Assembly: GCF_024612015.1 (NCBI RefSeq)
Contig: NZ_CP102512.1
Location: 7,812,001-7,876,000 of the forward strand
From: Streptomyces sp. CA-210063
GTDB lineage: Bacteria > Actinomycetota > Actinomycetes > Streptomycetales > Streptomycetaceae
Length of the DNA: 64,000 bases
Direction of reading: 5' to 3'
Shown here: positions 51,879 through 60,051 of the stretch, piece after piece
Position numbering within the stretch: position 1 is the first letter of the stretch
Layout: each line of letters begins with the position of its first letter
Program-made: the position numbers and the translations under genes
The notes under the pieces: model-generated
The model's database searches: none
Seen by the model: only the letters and a program-made list of their open reading frames with translations
Told to the model about the DNA's origin: nothing

Positions 51879-52676
51879 ATGGCACCCACACCAGGCGGCA
51901 GGCGCGGGACGCGCATTCACGTGGTCAGCGACGTGCACGGCAACGCACGCGATCTGGCCGGAGCGGGCGAAGGCGCCGACGCCCTGGTGTGCCTCGGTGA
52001 CCTGGTCCTCTTCCTCGACTACGCCGACCACTCCCGCGGCATCTTCCCCGACCTCTTCGGCGCCGAGAACGCCACCCGGCTCGTCGAACTGCGCACCGCC
52101 CGCCGCTTCGAGGAGGCGAGCGAACTCGGGGCCCGGCTCTGGGCGGGCGTGGGCGAGGACCGAGGCGCCGTGATCGAGAAGGCGGTCCGTAAGCAGTACG
52201 CCGAGATGTTCGCGGCCTTCCCCACGCCGACGTACGCCACGTACGGCAATGTCGATATGCCGAGGCTCTGGCCGGAGTACGCGGCGGAGGGGACGACCGT
52301 GCTGGACGGGGAGCGCGTCGAGATCGGAGGCTGGGTCTTCGGCTTCGTGGGCGGCGGACTGCGCACCCCCATGCGGACGCCGTACGAGATCAGCGACGAG
52401 GAGTACGCGGCGAAGATCGAGGCGGTGGGAGAGGTGGACGTGCTGTGCACGCACATCCCGCCGGAGGTCCCCGAGCTGGTGTACGACACGGTCGCGCGCC
52501 GTTTCGAGCGGGGGAGCCGGGCGCTGCTGGAGGCGATCCGCAGGACGCGGCCCCGGTACTCGCTGTTCGGGCATGTCCATCAGCCGTTGGCACGGCGGAT
52601 GCGGATCGGGGCGACCGAGTGCGTGAACGTGGGGCACTTCGCCGGGAGCGGGAAGCCGTGGGCGTTGGAGTGGTGA
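51879..52676 (+). CDS. Metallophosphoesterase
   Basis: 265 residues of the calcineurin-like phosphoesterase fold. Metal-binding motifs are in order: HVVSDVHGNARDL, CLGDLVLFLDYAD, ATYGNVDMP, CTHIPP and FGHVHQPL. It starts at ATG 51879; family similarity starts soon after at RGTRIHVVSDVHG. Substrate unknown. It precedes the SRPBCC gene by 107 bases and may be co-transcribed. Confidence 0.92.
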   Translation: MAPTPGGRRGTRIHVVSDVHGNARDLAGAGEGADALVCLGDLVLFLDYADHSRGIFPDLFGAENATRLVELRTARRFEEASELGARLWAGVGEDRGAVIEKAVRKQYAEMFAAFPTPTYATYGNVDMPRLWPEYAAEGTTVLDGERVEIGGWVFGFVGGGLRTPMRTPYEISDEEYAAKIEAVGEVDVLCTHIPPEVPELVYDTVARRFERGSRALLEAIRRTRPRYSLFGHVHQPLARRMRIGATECVNVGHFAGSGKPWALEW

Positions 52677-52783
52677 ACCTCAGGTGGGGTGGCGAGGGTT
52701 CGGCGGGCGCGCGGTAGCCTTCACGCTGCACATACGTGCGCACCCACCTCCCTCACCGGAACGTCTCTGGAGGAGCCACGGCG

Positions 52784-53224
52784 ATGGCGGAATTCACCAG
52801 TTCGAGCATCACGATCGAGGCTGCGGCGGCTGACGTCATGGGAGTGATCGCCGACTTCGCCCGCTACCCGGACTGGACGGGCGAGGTGAAGGAGGCGGAG
52901 GTGCTCAAGGCCGACGACCAGGGCCGCGCCGAGCAGGTCCGGCTCGTCATGGACGCGGGCGCGATCAAGGACGACCAGACGCTGGCGTACACCTGGTCCG
53001 GGGCGAACGAGGTCTCCTGGACGCTGGTCAAGTCCCAGATGCTGCGGTCCCTCGACGGGTCCTACATCCTGAAGCCGGTCGGCGACTCGGTCACCGAGGT
53101 GACGTATCAGCTGACCGTGGACGTCAAGATCCCGATGCTCGGGATGATCAAGCGCAAGGCGGAGAAGGTGATCATCGATCGGGCGCTGGCGGGGCTGAAG
53201 AAGCGGGTCGAAGCGGGCGCCTGA
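52784..53224 (+). CDS. SRPBCC (START-like) family lipid-binding protein
   Basis: 146 residues. The START-like helix-grip fold is seen in SSSITIEAAAADVMGVIADFARYPDWTGEVKEAEV and ending VEVTYQLTVDVKIPMLGMI then KRKAEKVIIDRALAGLKKRVE. Such proteins bind hydrophobic ligands in a cavity. It is the counterpart of mycobacterial Rv2185c, next to the FadD15 and ATPase genes in the same order. GGAGGAG precedes the ATG. Confidence 0.92.
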   Translation: MAEFTSSSITIEAAAADVMGVIADFARYPDWTGEVKEAEVLKADDQGRAEQVRLVMDAGAIKDDQTLAYTWSGANEVSWTLVKSQMLRSLDGSYILKPVGDSVTEVTYQLTVDVKIPMLGMIKRKAEKVIIDRALAGLKKRVEAGA

Positions 53225-53370
53225 GCTTTGCCCACCCACCCGCCCGACTCGCTATTTTGGCGGAGGGTGCTCTTTGGGGCCGTGGCGTGTGGGCCGTCCG
53301 GGTGATGTGTGCGGCCATGGGTTGGGTGGAGCGTGCGCCCAATGGCTCGGGGGATGCGTTGTGTCGCGCC

Positions 53371-53430
53371 TGCGGGTGATTCGTGGCCGGTCGCGCAGTT
53401 CCCCGCGCCCCTGACGGGGCCTGGCCCCGC
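53371..53430. repeat. Dispersed intergenic palindromic repeat, copy L (half copy)
   Basis: GTGGCCGGTCGCGCAGTTCC then CCGCGCCCCTGACGGGGCCT carries only the left half. The rest of the 308-base gap 53225-53532 is GC-rich without a recognisable gene; GCCCCGGCTCCGGGTGCCGGGG at its end has hairpin potential. Confidence 0.7.
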
Positions 53431-53532
53431 TGCCGTCGCTGACCCGGGCCGTCCCACGGGCGGTCGCCACGCCCCGGCTCCGGGTGCCGGGGCGGCGGTG
53501 TCGGGCCGGGGGCTGAGTTACCGTTCAGCCTC

Positions 53533-54711
53533 ATGCGCACCATCCTGATCACCGGGCAAGGCGGCAGCGGCCGTACGACGGTCGCGGCGGCCACGGCGCT
53601 CGACGCGGCCCGTGAGGGCGCGCGGACGCTTGTGCTGAGCGCGGACCGGATCGACGGGCTGGGTGCGGTGCTGGGCCGGGCCACCGGGGCGGAACCCGTC
53701 CGGGTCGCACCGAATCTCACCGCTTGGCGGCCCGACGCGGCGGCGGACTTCCGGGAGGATCTCGTCGCCTTCCAGGAGCGGGCGGCGTCCGTCATGGGTC
53801 TGTTGGGGGCCGGCCGGTTGGACGCCGAGGAACTCACCCCTCTTCCCGGTGCCGAAGAGCTCGCTCTGCTGCGGGCGCTGCGCGACGCCGCGCTCTCCGA
53901 GGTGTACGACCTGCTCGTCGTCGATCTGCCGCCCGCGCCGCAGGCACTCGCGCTGCTCGGTCTGCCGGAGGAGCTGCGGAGGTATCTGCGGCGGCTGCTC
54001 CCGCCGGAGCGCCAGGCCGCCCGGGCGCTGCGGCCGGTCCTCGGACGGCTCGCCGGCGTGCCGATGCCTTCGGAATGGCTGTACGAGACAGCCGCCCGGT
54101 GGGATGTCGAGCTGGCCGCCGTCGCGGCGGTCGTCGAGGACCCGGGGACGAGTGTGCGGCTGGTCGCGGAGCCGGGGCCGACGGGTGCCGACCATGTGCG
54201 CCTCGCCGGCGTCGGCCTCGCCCTGCGGGCCCTCCCCGTGGATGTACTGATCGCCAACCGGGTGCTGCCCGAGAGCACGCACGACACCTGGCTCGCCGGC
54301 CTCGTCGCCCAGCAGCGCAAGGCGACGGAGGAGTGGGAGCAGTGCGCGCAGGACCGTCCCGTACGGCGAGTCGCCCACCTCGGCCACGACCCCCGCGGCG
54401 CCGACGACCTCACCACCCTCCACGTACCCGGCATCGGTGACGCCCCCGCCCGCGTCGAGTGGACCGTCGCCGACAACCTCGGTGACGAGGGCGTGCTCGT
54501 GTGGCACATTCCCCTGCCCGGGGCGATACGCGACGAGCTGGACCTCATCCGGCGCGGCGACGAGTTGGTCGTCACGGCGGGGCAGTTCCGCCGTATCGTT
54601 CCGCTGCCGTCGGCACTGCGCCGCTGCACGGTCGACGGCGCGGCCCTGCGCGACGGCTTCTTGAGGATCCGTTTCGCGCCGGATCCCCAGTTGTGGCCCC
54701 GGACACGGTGA
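53533..54711 (+). CDS. ArsA/GET3-like ATPase with altered P-loop
   Basis: 392 residues of the anion-transporting ATPase (ArsA/GET3) group. It opens MRTILITGQGGSGRTTVAAATALDAAREG; the deviant Walker A is GQGGSGRTT at 8-16. The usual form is GKGGVGKTT, so both the signature Lys (Gln9) and the P-loop Lys (Arg14) are replaced. The Switch II-like LLVVDLPPAPQALALLGLPEELRRYLRRLLPPE keeps VDLPPA. C-terminal strands DELDLIRRGDELVVTAGQFRRIVPLPSALRRC resemble the ArsA C-terminal domain. Mycobacterial Rv2184c sits in the same gene order. It may bind nucleotide without hydrolysis, or use another Lys. Confidence 0.85.
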   Translation: MRTILITGQGGSGRTTVAAATALDAAREGARTLVLSADRIDGLGAVLGRATGAEPVRVAPNLTAWRPDAAADFREDLVAFQERAASVMGLLGAGRLDAEELTPLPGAEELALLRALRDAALSEVYDLLVVDLPPAPQALALLGLPEELRRYLRRLLPPERQAARALRPVLGRLAGVPMPSEWLYETAARWDVELAAVAAVVEDPGTSVRLVAEPGPTGADHVRLAGVGLALRALPVDVLIANRVLPESTHDTWLAGLVAQQRKATEEWEQCAQDRPVRRVAHLGHDPRGADDLTTLHVPGIGDAPARVEWTVADNLGDEGVLVWHIPLPGAIRDELDLIRRGDELVVTAGQFRRIVPLPSALRRCTVDGAALRDGFLRIRFAPDPQLWPRTR

Positions 54712-54768
54712 ACCGCATACGCCCGTTCGGGTAACGTCGACAGTACGAACCGTAGGCAGGAGCCCGCC

Positions 54769-55290
54769 ATGAGCGAAGAGCGCCCCACGTCCGACGCCGC
54801 TCGCCAGGACGCGGCCGAGGCGGCGCGGACCGCCGAGCAGGTACGCGCGACCGACCGGGTGCGAGCGACCGACGCCGACGCCTGGGCCACGGCGTGCGAG
54901 GAGGATCTCGCCGCGGAGAAGGCCCGCCGCCGGGCGCAGTACGGTCCGCCGCCGGGCTCGGCGGCCGAGGAACTGCGGAAGCTGGTCGACACCGTCGCGG
55001 ACAAGCTGTCCGGGCTGCAGTCACCGCTGCTCGGCGCGGTGGCCGGGGGCGCGGCCCAGCAGATGGTCAACCAGGTCGTCCGGCAGGCCAAGGCCGCCGT
55101 CGAACCCGTCATCGACCGAAACCCGGACGTCTTCGACCATCTGGCCGCCGCCGGCGGCGAACTGCTCGCCGCGTACCGCTCCGCCGTCGAGGCCCAGGAA
55201 CGCCGCTGGACGAACCGGGACACCGCTCACCGGGAAGGCCGCGACAAGGGCGACGGCCCGGGCCCCGGAGAACGCATCGACCTGGACTGA
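54769..55290 (+). CDS. DUF5304 family protein
   Basis: 173 residues, charged and helical, with VRATDRVRATDADAWATACEEDLAAEKARRRAQYG and a middle part LRKLVDTVADKLSGLQSPLLGAVAGGAAQQMVNQVVRQ. It matches the DUF5304 family of Streptomyces, always found just before glkA. No membrane segment. The ATG is preceded by GGCAGGAG. Function not known. Confidence 0.88.
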   Translation: MSEERPTSDAARQDAAEAARTAEQVRATDRVRATDADAWATACEEDLAAEKARRRAQYGPPPGSAAEELRKLVDTVADKLSGLQSPLLGAVAGGAAQQMVNQVVRQAKAAVEPVIDRNPDVFDHLAAAGGELLAAYRSAVEAQERRWTNRDTAHREGRDKGDGPGPGERIDLD

Positions 55291-55385
55291 TGCCGAGCCC
55301 GTCCGCCCGGCGGACGTCAGGAGTCCCGGGGCAGGGCCTCGGGTACGGTTGGCCGTAGCGGGGCTCGACCGAAACTGAGGGATTC

Positions 55386-56339
55386 ATGGGACTCACCATC
55401 GGCGTCGATATCGGCGGTACCAAGATCGCGGCCGGTGTGGTCGACGAGGAAGGCAACATCCTCTCGACCCACAAGGTGCCGACCCCGGGCACGCCCGACG
55501 GGATCGTGGACGCCATCGCCGCCGCCGTCGAGGGCGCGCGAGCCGGACACGAGATCGTCGGTGTCGGCATCGGCGCGGCCGGTTATGTCAACCGTCAGCG
55601 GTCGACGGTCTACTTCGCCCCCAATATCGACTGGCGCAACGAGCCGCTCAAGGAGAAGGTCGAGGCCCGCGTGGGCCTGCCGGTCGTCGTGGAGAACGAC
55701 GCCAACGCGGCCGCGTGGGGCGAGTACAGGTTCGGTGCCGGCAAGGGCCACCGCAACGTCATCTGTATCACCCTCGGCACCGGCCTCGGCGGCGGCATCA
55801 TCATCGGCAACAAGCTGCGCCGCGGGCACTACGGCGTGGCCGCCGAGTTCGGACACATCCGGATGGTCCCGGACGGGCTCCTCTGCGGCTGCGGCTCCCA
55901 GGGCTGCTGGGAGCAGTACGCGTCGGGGCGCGCGCTGGTGAGGTACGCCAAGCAACGCGCCAACGCCACCCCGGAGAACGCCGAGCTCCTCCTCGGCCTC
56001 GGCGACGGCACCCCCGACGGCATCGAGGGCAAGCACATCTCCATGGCCGCCCGCCAGGGCGACCCCGTCGCCGTCGACTCCTATCGCGAGCTCGCCCGCT
56101 GGGCCGGCGCCGGCCTCGCCGACCTCGCCTCCCTCTTCGACCCGTCCGCCTTCATCGTCGGCGGCGGCCTGTCGGACGAGGGTGAACTGGTCCTCGACCC
56201 CATTCGCAAGTCCTACAAGCGCTGGCTGGTCGGCGGCAACTGGCGCCCCGTCGCCGAGGTCATCGCCGCCCAACTGGGCAACGAGGCGGGCCTGGTGGGC
56301 GCGGCGGACCTGGCGAGAGAACCCGACCCGATCATGTAA
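55386..56339 (+). CDS. glkA: ROK family glucokinase
   Basis: 317 residues, the length of S. coelicolor GlkA. The ROK signature is clear: LTIGVDIGGTKIAAGVVDEEG (phosphate-binding), VVENDANAAAWGEYRFGAGKG with catalytic Asp105, LGTGLGGGIIIG, and the zinc motif His157 with CGCGSQGCWEQYASG giving Cys167, Cys169 and Cys174. GlkA phosphorylates glucose and is the agent of carbon catabolite repression in Streptomyces. ATG at 55386 follows CTGAGG. It is not far from the pfkA gene at 62179. Confidence 0.97.
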   Translation: MGLTIGVDIGGTKIAAGVVDEEGNILSTHKVPTPGTPDGIVDAIAAAVEGARAGHEIVGVGIGAAGYVNRQRSTVYFAPNIDWRNEPLKEKVEARVGLPVVVENDANAAAWGEYRFGAGKGHRNVICITLGTGLGGGIIIGNKLRRGHYGVAAEFGHIRMVPDGLLCGCGSQGCWEQYASGRALVRYAKQRANATPENAELLLGLGDGTPDGIEGKHISMAARQGDPVAVDSYRELARWAGAGLADLASLFDPSAFIVGGGLSDEGELVLDPIRKSYKRWLVGGNWRPVAEVIAAQLGNEAGLVGAADLAREPDPIM

Positions 56340-56356
56340 CTCCCGGTCAGCGGCAA

Positions 56357-56430
56357 CCCCGCGCCCTTGAGGGGCGCGGGGAACTGCGCGAGAAACCACA
56401 ACGCGTCGGCACTCGCAAACGGACAAATAC
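56357..56430. repeat. Dispersed intergenic palindromic repeat, copy M
   Basis: ACCCCGCGCCCTTGAGGGGC, GCGGGGAACTGCGCGAGAAA, CCACAACGCGTCGGCACTCG then CACCCGAGCTCTTGGGC. Lies between glkA and the EEP-family gene, its end just upstream of the latter. Confidence 0.8.
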
Positions 56431-56460
56431 ACCCGAGCTCTTGGGCGTACATTGATCCAC

Positions 56461-57210
56461 ATGACGCCGCTGCCCAACTCCCGCACGAACCCCGACGGTT
56501 CGGCAACCATCCGCGTCCTCAGCTACAACATCCGCTCCATGCGGGACGACACAGACGCCCTCGCCCGAGTGATCACCGCCTGCGCCCCCGACCTGGTCCT
56601 CATCCAGGAAGCCCCCCGCTTCTTCCGCTGGCGGAAGAAACTCGCCAGGCTGGCCGCGGCCTCCGGCCTGGTCACCCTCTCCGGCGGCGCCACCGCGTCC
56701 GGCCCCGCGCTGCTGTGCGACCTCAGCGCCACCGTGGAACACACCGAGGACATCCTCCTGCCCCTCACCCCCGGCCTGCACAGACGCGGCTTCGCCACGG
56801 CAGTGGTCCGCTTCGGCCGCGCCCGCCTCGGCGTCCTGTCCTGCCACCTCTCCCTGGAGAGGGACGAGCGGTACGAGCAGGGCGGCATGCTCCTCGACCA
56901 GCTGGCCCGACTGGGCGTGACCCACGCGGTCGCGGGCGGCGACCTCAACGAACGCCCGGACGGCCGCACGTTCCGCCGCCTGGCCGGTGAACTCCAGGAC
57001 TGCTGGACCACCACCCCCTGGGGCGGCGAGTACACCTCCACCCCCACCGACCCCCACCAGCGCATCGACGCGATCCTGGCCACCCCCGGCATCGAGGTCC
57101 TCGGCTGCGGCGTGCCCCTCGATCACCCCGGCGTCACCGAGCACGACCTGAGGGCGGCCACGGACCACCTGCCGGTACTGGCCGCCCTCCGGGTGCCCGC
57201 CGAGTCCTAG
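56461..57210 (+). CDS. Endonuclease/exonuclease/phosphatase (EEP) family hydrolase
   Basis: 249 residues. EEP fold motifs: RVLSYNIRSM, PDLVLIQEA (catalytic Glu), LGVLSCHLSLERDER, AVAGGDLNERPDGRTF (Asp and Asn), HQRIDAILATPGIEV and AATDHLPVLAALRV (catalytic His). It lacks a signal peptide, so it acts inside the cell. Substrate could be nucleic acid, sugar phosphate or phosphoinositide-like; not determinable. ATG at 56461. Ends shortly before a strong terminator shared with the gene on the other strand. Confidence 0.93.
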   Translation: MTPLPNSRTNPDGSATIRVLSYNIRSMRDDTDALARVITACAPDLVLIQEAPRFFRWRKKLARLAAASGLVTLSGGATASGPALLCDLSATVEHTEDILLPLTPGLHRRGFATAVVRFGRARLGVLSCHLSLERDERYEQGGMLLDQLARLGVTHAVAGGDLNERPDGRTFRRLAGELQDCWTTTPWGGEYTSTPTDPHQRIDAILATPGIEVLGCGVPLDHPGVTEHDLRAATDHLPVLAALRVPAES

Positions 57211-57262
57211 GGTGTGCCCGGGTACACCGGGCTCGAGTTCCCTGTCCGCCGTACGGCGACGG

Positions 57263-57299
57263 CGAGGGCCCGCCCGGAACGCTCCCGGGCGGGCCCTCG
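57263..57299. terminator. Bidirectional terminator between convergent genes
   Basis: CGAGGGCCCGCCCGG and its complement CCGGGCGGGCCCTCG form a 15-bp stem (57263-57277 with 57285-57299), loop of seven. Lies between the convergent EEP gene and the gene ending at 57313. Confidence 0.88.
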
Positions 57300-57312
57300 G
57301 ACGGTGGTGGGG

Positions 57313-58065
57313 TCAGACGACCGCGCCCCGGCCCGGATCGTCGTCGTCCTCGTCGTCGCTCTTCATGCGCATCACCAGCGTGGCGAAGCCGCCGAGGAAG
57401 CCGCCGATGCCGAGGGTGGTGAGCCACCAGGTCATCTCCCAGCCGAGCAGGACGGCGAGCAGCAGCAGCACCGGGCCGCCGACCACCCCCAGCCAGGCGA
57501 ACTTGGCGGTCGCGTCGGCCTCCGGCAGTGGGGGCGGCTCGGGCGGCACGAAGTGGCCCTCGTCGTCCTCGTCGTCGGAGTCCCTGTCGCCCTTGTCGCC
57601 TTTGTCCAGCTCTTCGCCGACCGGGTCGGGCACGCTGTAGTCGCGTGGACCCCCGCCGACGCCCGGTGCGAACGCGACCGAGCTGCCCAGCGGCCTCGGG
57701 GCCGCCGGGCCGGCGGTGGCATCGGGGGACTTGTCGGGGGAGTCCTCCGGCTCGGCCTCCAGCAGGGCCAGGTCCTCCACCGCCTTGAACGGCTTGGCGC
57801 CCGGCGGGTCCGGCGGCTCCTCCCCGAACCCGGCGATGATCGCCCGCCACGCGGCGTCCTCGTCGAACGGCACGTGCTGCTCCTCGCCCCCGTGCTGCTC
57901 CTCGTCCGGCGAGCCGCCGGACGAGGAGCCCGCGGAGCCGCCTGCGGAGGTGCCTGCGGAGCCGCCCGAGGAACCGCCCGGGGAGTCGCCCCGCGAGTCG
58001 CCGTGGCGCTCGCCGAGGGGCGCTCCCTTCTCCTCCGGCTCACGCTCGGAGTCGTGCTCAGCCAC
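57313..58065 (-). CDS. Membrane protein with long disordered N-terminus
   Basis: 250 residues. The first 60 are disordered and repetitive (Gly/Ser blocks, then EEQHGGEEQH). A conserved motif follows: VPFDEDAAWRAIIAGFGEEPPDPP. After an acidic Pro-rich stretch ending EGHFVPPEPPPLPEAD come two membrane helices near the C-terminus (FAWLGVVGGPVLLLLAVLLGW; WLTTLGIGGFLGGFATLVMRM). Ends in a cluster of Asp and Glu. A conserved Streptomyces membrane protein of unknown role. Starts at a GTG overlapping the esterase stop by eight bases, so the two are co-translated. Confidence 0.85.
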   Translation of the reverse strand: MAEHDSEREPEEKGAPLGERHGDSRGDSPGGSSGGSAGTSAGGSAGSSSGGSPDEEQHGGEEQHVPFDEDAAWRAIIAGFGEEPPDPPGAKPFKAVEDLALLEAEPEDSPDKSPDATAGPAAPRPLGSSVAFAPGVGGGPRDYSVPDPVGEELDKGDKGDRDSDDEDDEGHFVPPEPPPLPEADATAKFAWLGVVGGPVLLLLAVLLGWEMTWWLTTLGIGGFLGGFATLVMRMKSDDEDDDDPGRGAVV

Positions 58066-58951
58066 CAGTGGCCGTCCCTTCCCTCTGCTCCAAGGATCCC
58101 GGACCGGTCTGCTCCGCGGACCCCGAATCAGACTGCTGTACGGATTTCGCCTCGGAGTCCTTCACGGGTTCCGCGCCGGAGTCCGTCACGTTTTCCGTAC
58201 CGGACCCCGTCACGAGCCGGGTGACGAACCTGTGGCTCTCCTCGAAGATCCGGTCCGCGTCGTGGTCCAACGTCGCGACATGGTGACTCTGTTCCAGCAG
58301 GGTCTCCGTGACGTCCGTCGACGACACCCGGCCGAGGACGCGCTCGGAGTCCACGGGCGGCACCACATGGTCCCGCGCGCTGTGCAACAGCAGCAACGGC
58401 TGGGTGACCTGGGGCAGTTCGCCGTCGACGAGGCGGAGGAAATTGCGCAGCGAGTGCGCCGCGTGCAGCGGCACATGGCTGTACCCCAGCTCCTCGACGC
58501 CCTCTTTGGCGATGTCGCTGGTGATGCCCTTGGTGGTGGGAACGAAGTGCCGGAGCACGGGGAGGGCGTGCGCGGCCGGGCCGTGCACCTTGTTGGCCGG
58601 GTTGACGACCATGACGCCGTCGACCGCGTCGCCGTGCTTGGCGGCCAGCCGCAGCGCCAGCGCGCCGCCCATGGACAGCCCCGCCACGAAGACGTGCGCA
58701 CAGCGTTCGCGCAGGGCCCGCAGCTCGCGGTCCACCTCCGCGTACCAGTCCTGCCAGCCGGTCGGCCGGAGGTCCTCCCAGCGGGTGCCGTGTCCCGGCA
58801 GCAGAGGCAGCGCGACGGTCAGACCGCGCGCGGCGAGATACTCCGCCCAGGGGCGCAGCGACTGCGGGGACCCGGTGAAACCGTGGCAGAGGAGAACTCC
58901 GACCTCCCCGCCCTCGTGGTGGTACGGCTCGGCTCCAGGAAGGACCGGCAC
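58058..58951 (-). CDS. Alpha/beta hydrolase, carboxylesterase/lipase family
   Basis: 297 residues. The core of about 240 matches the Est30/monoglyceride lipase type: GVLLCHGFTGSPQSLRPWAEYLAARG, the nucleophile Ser in VAGLSMGGALALRLA, Asp in LLLHSARDHVVPP and His in LEQSHHVATLDHD. The last 55 residues are a disordered tail with repeated Asp-Ser-Gly and Glu-Pro units (VTDSGAEPVKDSEAKSVQQ). It is probably a carboxylesterase acting on short or medium acyl esters. First gene of a pair with 57313-58065; starts with GTG at 58951. Confidence 0.92.
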   Translation of the reverse strand: MPVLPGAEPYHHEGGEVGVLLCHGFTGSPQSLRPWAEYLAARGLTVALPLLPGHGTRWEDLRPTGWQDWYAEVDRELRALRERCAHVFVAGLSMGGALALRLAAKHGDAVDGVMVVNPANKVHGPAAHALPVLRHFVPTTKGITSDIAKEGVEELGYSHVPLHAAHSLRNFLRLVDGELPQVTQPLLLLHSARDHVVPPVDSERVLGRVSSTDVTETLLEQSHHVATLDHDADRIFEESHRFVTRLVTGSGTENVTDSGAEPVKDSEAKSVQQSDSGSAEQTGPGSLEQREGTATGG

Positions 58952-59180
58952 GGTTCGGTCTCCTGTTCATGAGAAGGGTGTGAATGAGTCCGGATGTGGT
59001 TCACCGTACGCGACCGCACTGACACCGACCAGGGGCTTCGCGCGGTGGAGGGCGGGTGAAGAAGCCGGTGGGGGAGCGGGTGGGGACCATGAGGGGCGCT
59101 CGGCACCGGCCGGACCTGTCGGACTCTTCCTCAGCCGTCCGGGTTAAGGTCTGATCCACAGAACACAGAGAGGCACTCCG

Positions 59181-59987
59181 TTGTTGTACGGCGCGATGAA
59201 GGTCGCTATCGGGGGACCGCTCAAGGTCACCTTCAGGCCCTGGGTGGAGGGCCTGGAGAACATTCCGGCCGAGGGCGCCGCGATCCTCGCGAGCAACCAC
59301 CTCTCCTTCTCGGACTCGTTCTTCCTGCCCGCTGTCCTCGACCGCAAGGTCACGTTCATCGCGAAGGCCGAGTACTTCACCACCCCCGGCATCAAGGGCA
59401 AGCTGACGGCCGCCTTCTTCAAGGGCGTCGGCCAGCTCCCGGTGGACCGCTCCGGCGCGCGGGGTGCGGGCGAGGCCGCCATCAAGAGCGGCATACAGGT
59501 CATCGAGAGCGGTGAACTGTTCGGCATCTACCCCGAGGGCACCCGCTCGCCCGACGGGCGGCTCTACCGCGGTAAGCCCGGCGGCCTCGCCCGGGTGGCC
59601 CTCGCCACCGGCGCGCCCGTCATCCCCGTCGCCATGATCGACACGGAGAAGATCCAGCCGCCGGGCAAGGTCCTGCCGAAGGTCATGCGCCCCGGCATCC
59701 GCATCGGCAAGCCCCTCGACTTCAGCCGCTACCAGGGCATGGAGCACGACCGCTTCGTCCTGCGGGCGCTGACCGACGAGGTCATGTACGAGATCATGAA
59801 GCTCTCCGGCCAGGAGTACGTCGACATCTACGCGACCGCCGCCAAGCGGCAGATCACGGACGCGGCCAAGGCGGAGAAGGAGGCCGACAAGGCGGCCAAG
59901 GCCGCCCTCGCCAAGGCCGAGAAGGAGCAGGCGGCCCAGGAGCAGGCGGACCGGGCCCGGACGGAGAAGGACCAGCCGGGTTCGTGA
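59181..59987 (+). CDS. 1-acyl-sn-glycerol-3-phosphate acyltransferase
   Basis: 268 residues of the PlsC family. Acyltransferase motifs are NHLSFSD (Asn39, His40 ... Asp45), GVGQLPVDRSGARG, and IYPEGTRSPDG with Glu119. The C-terminal 60 residues are a charged helix of Ala/Lys/Glu units (AAKAEKEADKAAKAALAKAEKE). It acylates lysophosphatidate or a related lipid at the membrane. It is the counterpart of mycobacterial Rv2182c in gene order. TTG at 59181 with GAGAGG seven bases before is the best start; an in-frame ATG at 59196 is possible. Confidence 0.93.
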   Translation: MLYGAMKVAIGGPLKVTFRPWVEGLENIPAEGAAILASNHLSFSDSFFLPAVLDRKVTFIAKAEYFTTPGIKGKLTAAFFKGVGQLPVDRSGARGAGEAAIKSGIQVIESGELFGIYPEGTRSPDGRLYRGKPGGLARVALATGAPVIPVAMIDTEKIQPPGKVLPKVMRPGIRIGKPLDFSRYQGMEHDRFVLRALTDEVMYEIMKLSGQEYVDIYATAAKRQITDAAKAEKEADKAAKAALAKAEKEQAAQEQADRARTEKDQPGS

Positions 59988-60051
59988 CGGCCGCGTTCCC
60001 GGGTACGGTCGCGTTCCCGGACGGGAGCGTCGTGGGTGGGGTGGGGGGGAC

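Noticed and set aside
53172..55223. Minus-strand ORF of 683 codons over the ATPase and DUF5304 genes
   Set aside because: Ser/Arg-rich shadow frame; real genes lie on the plus strand.
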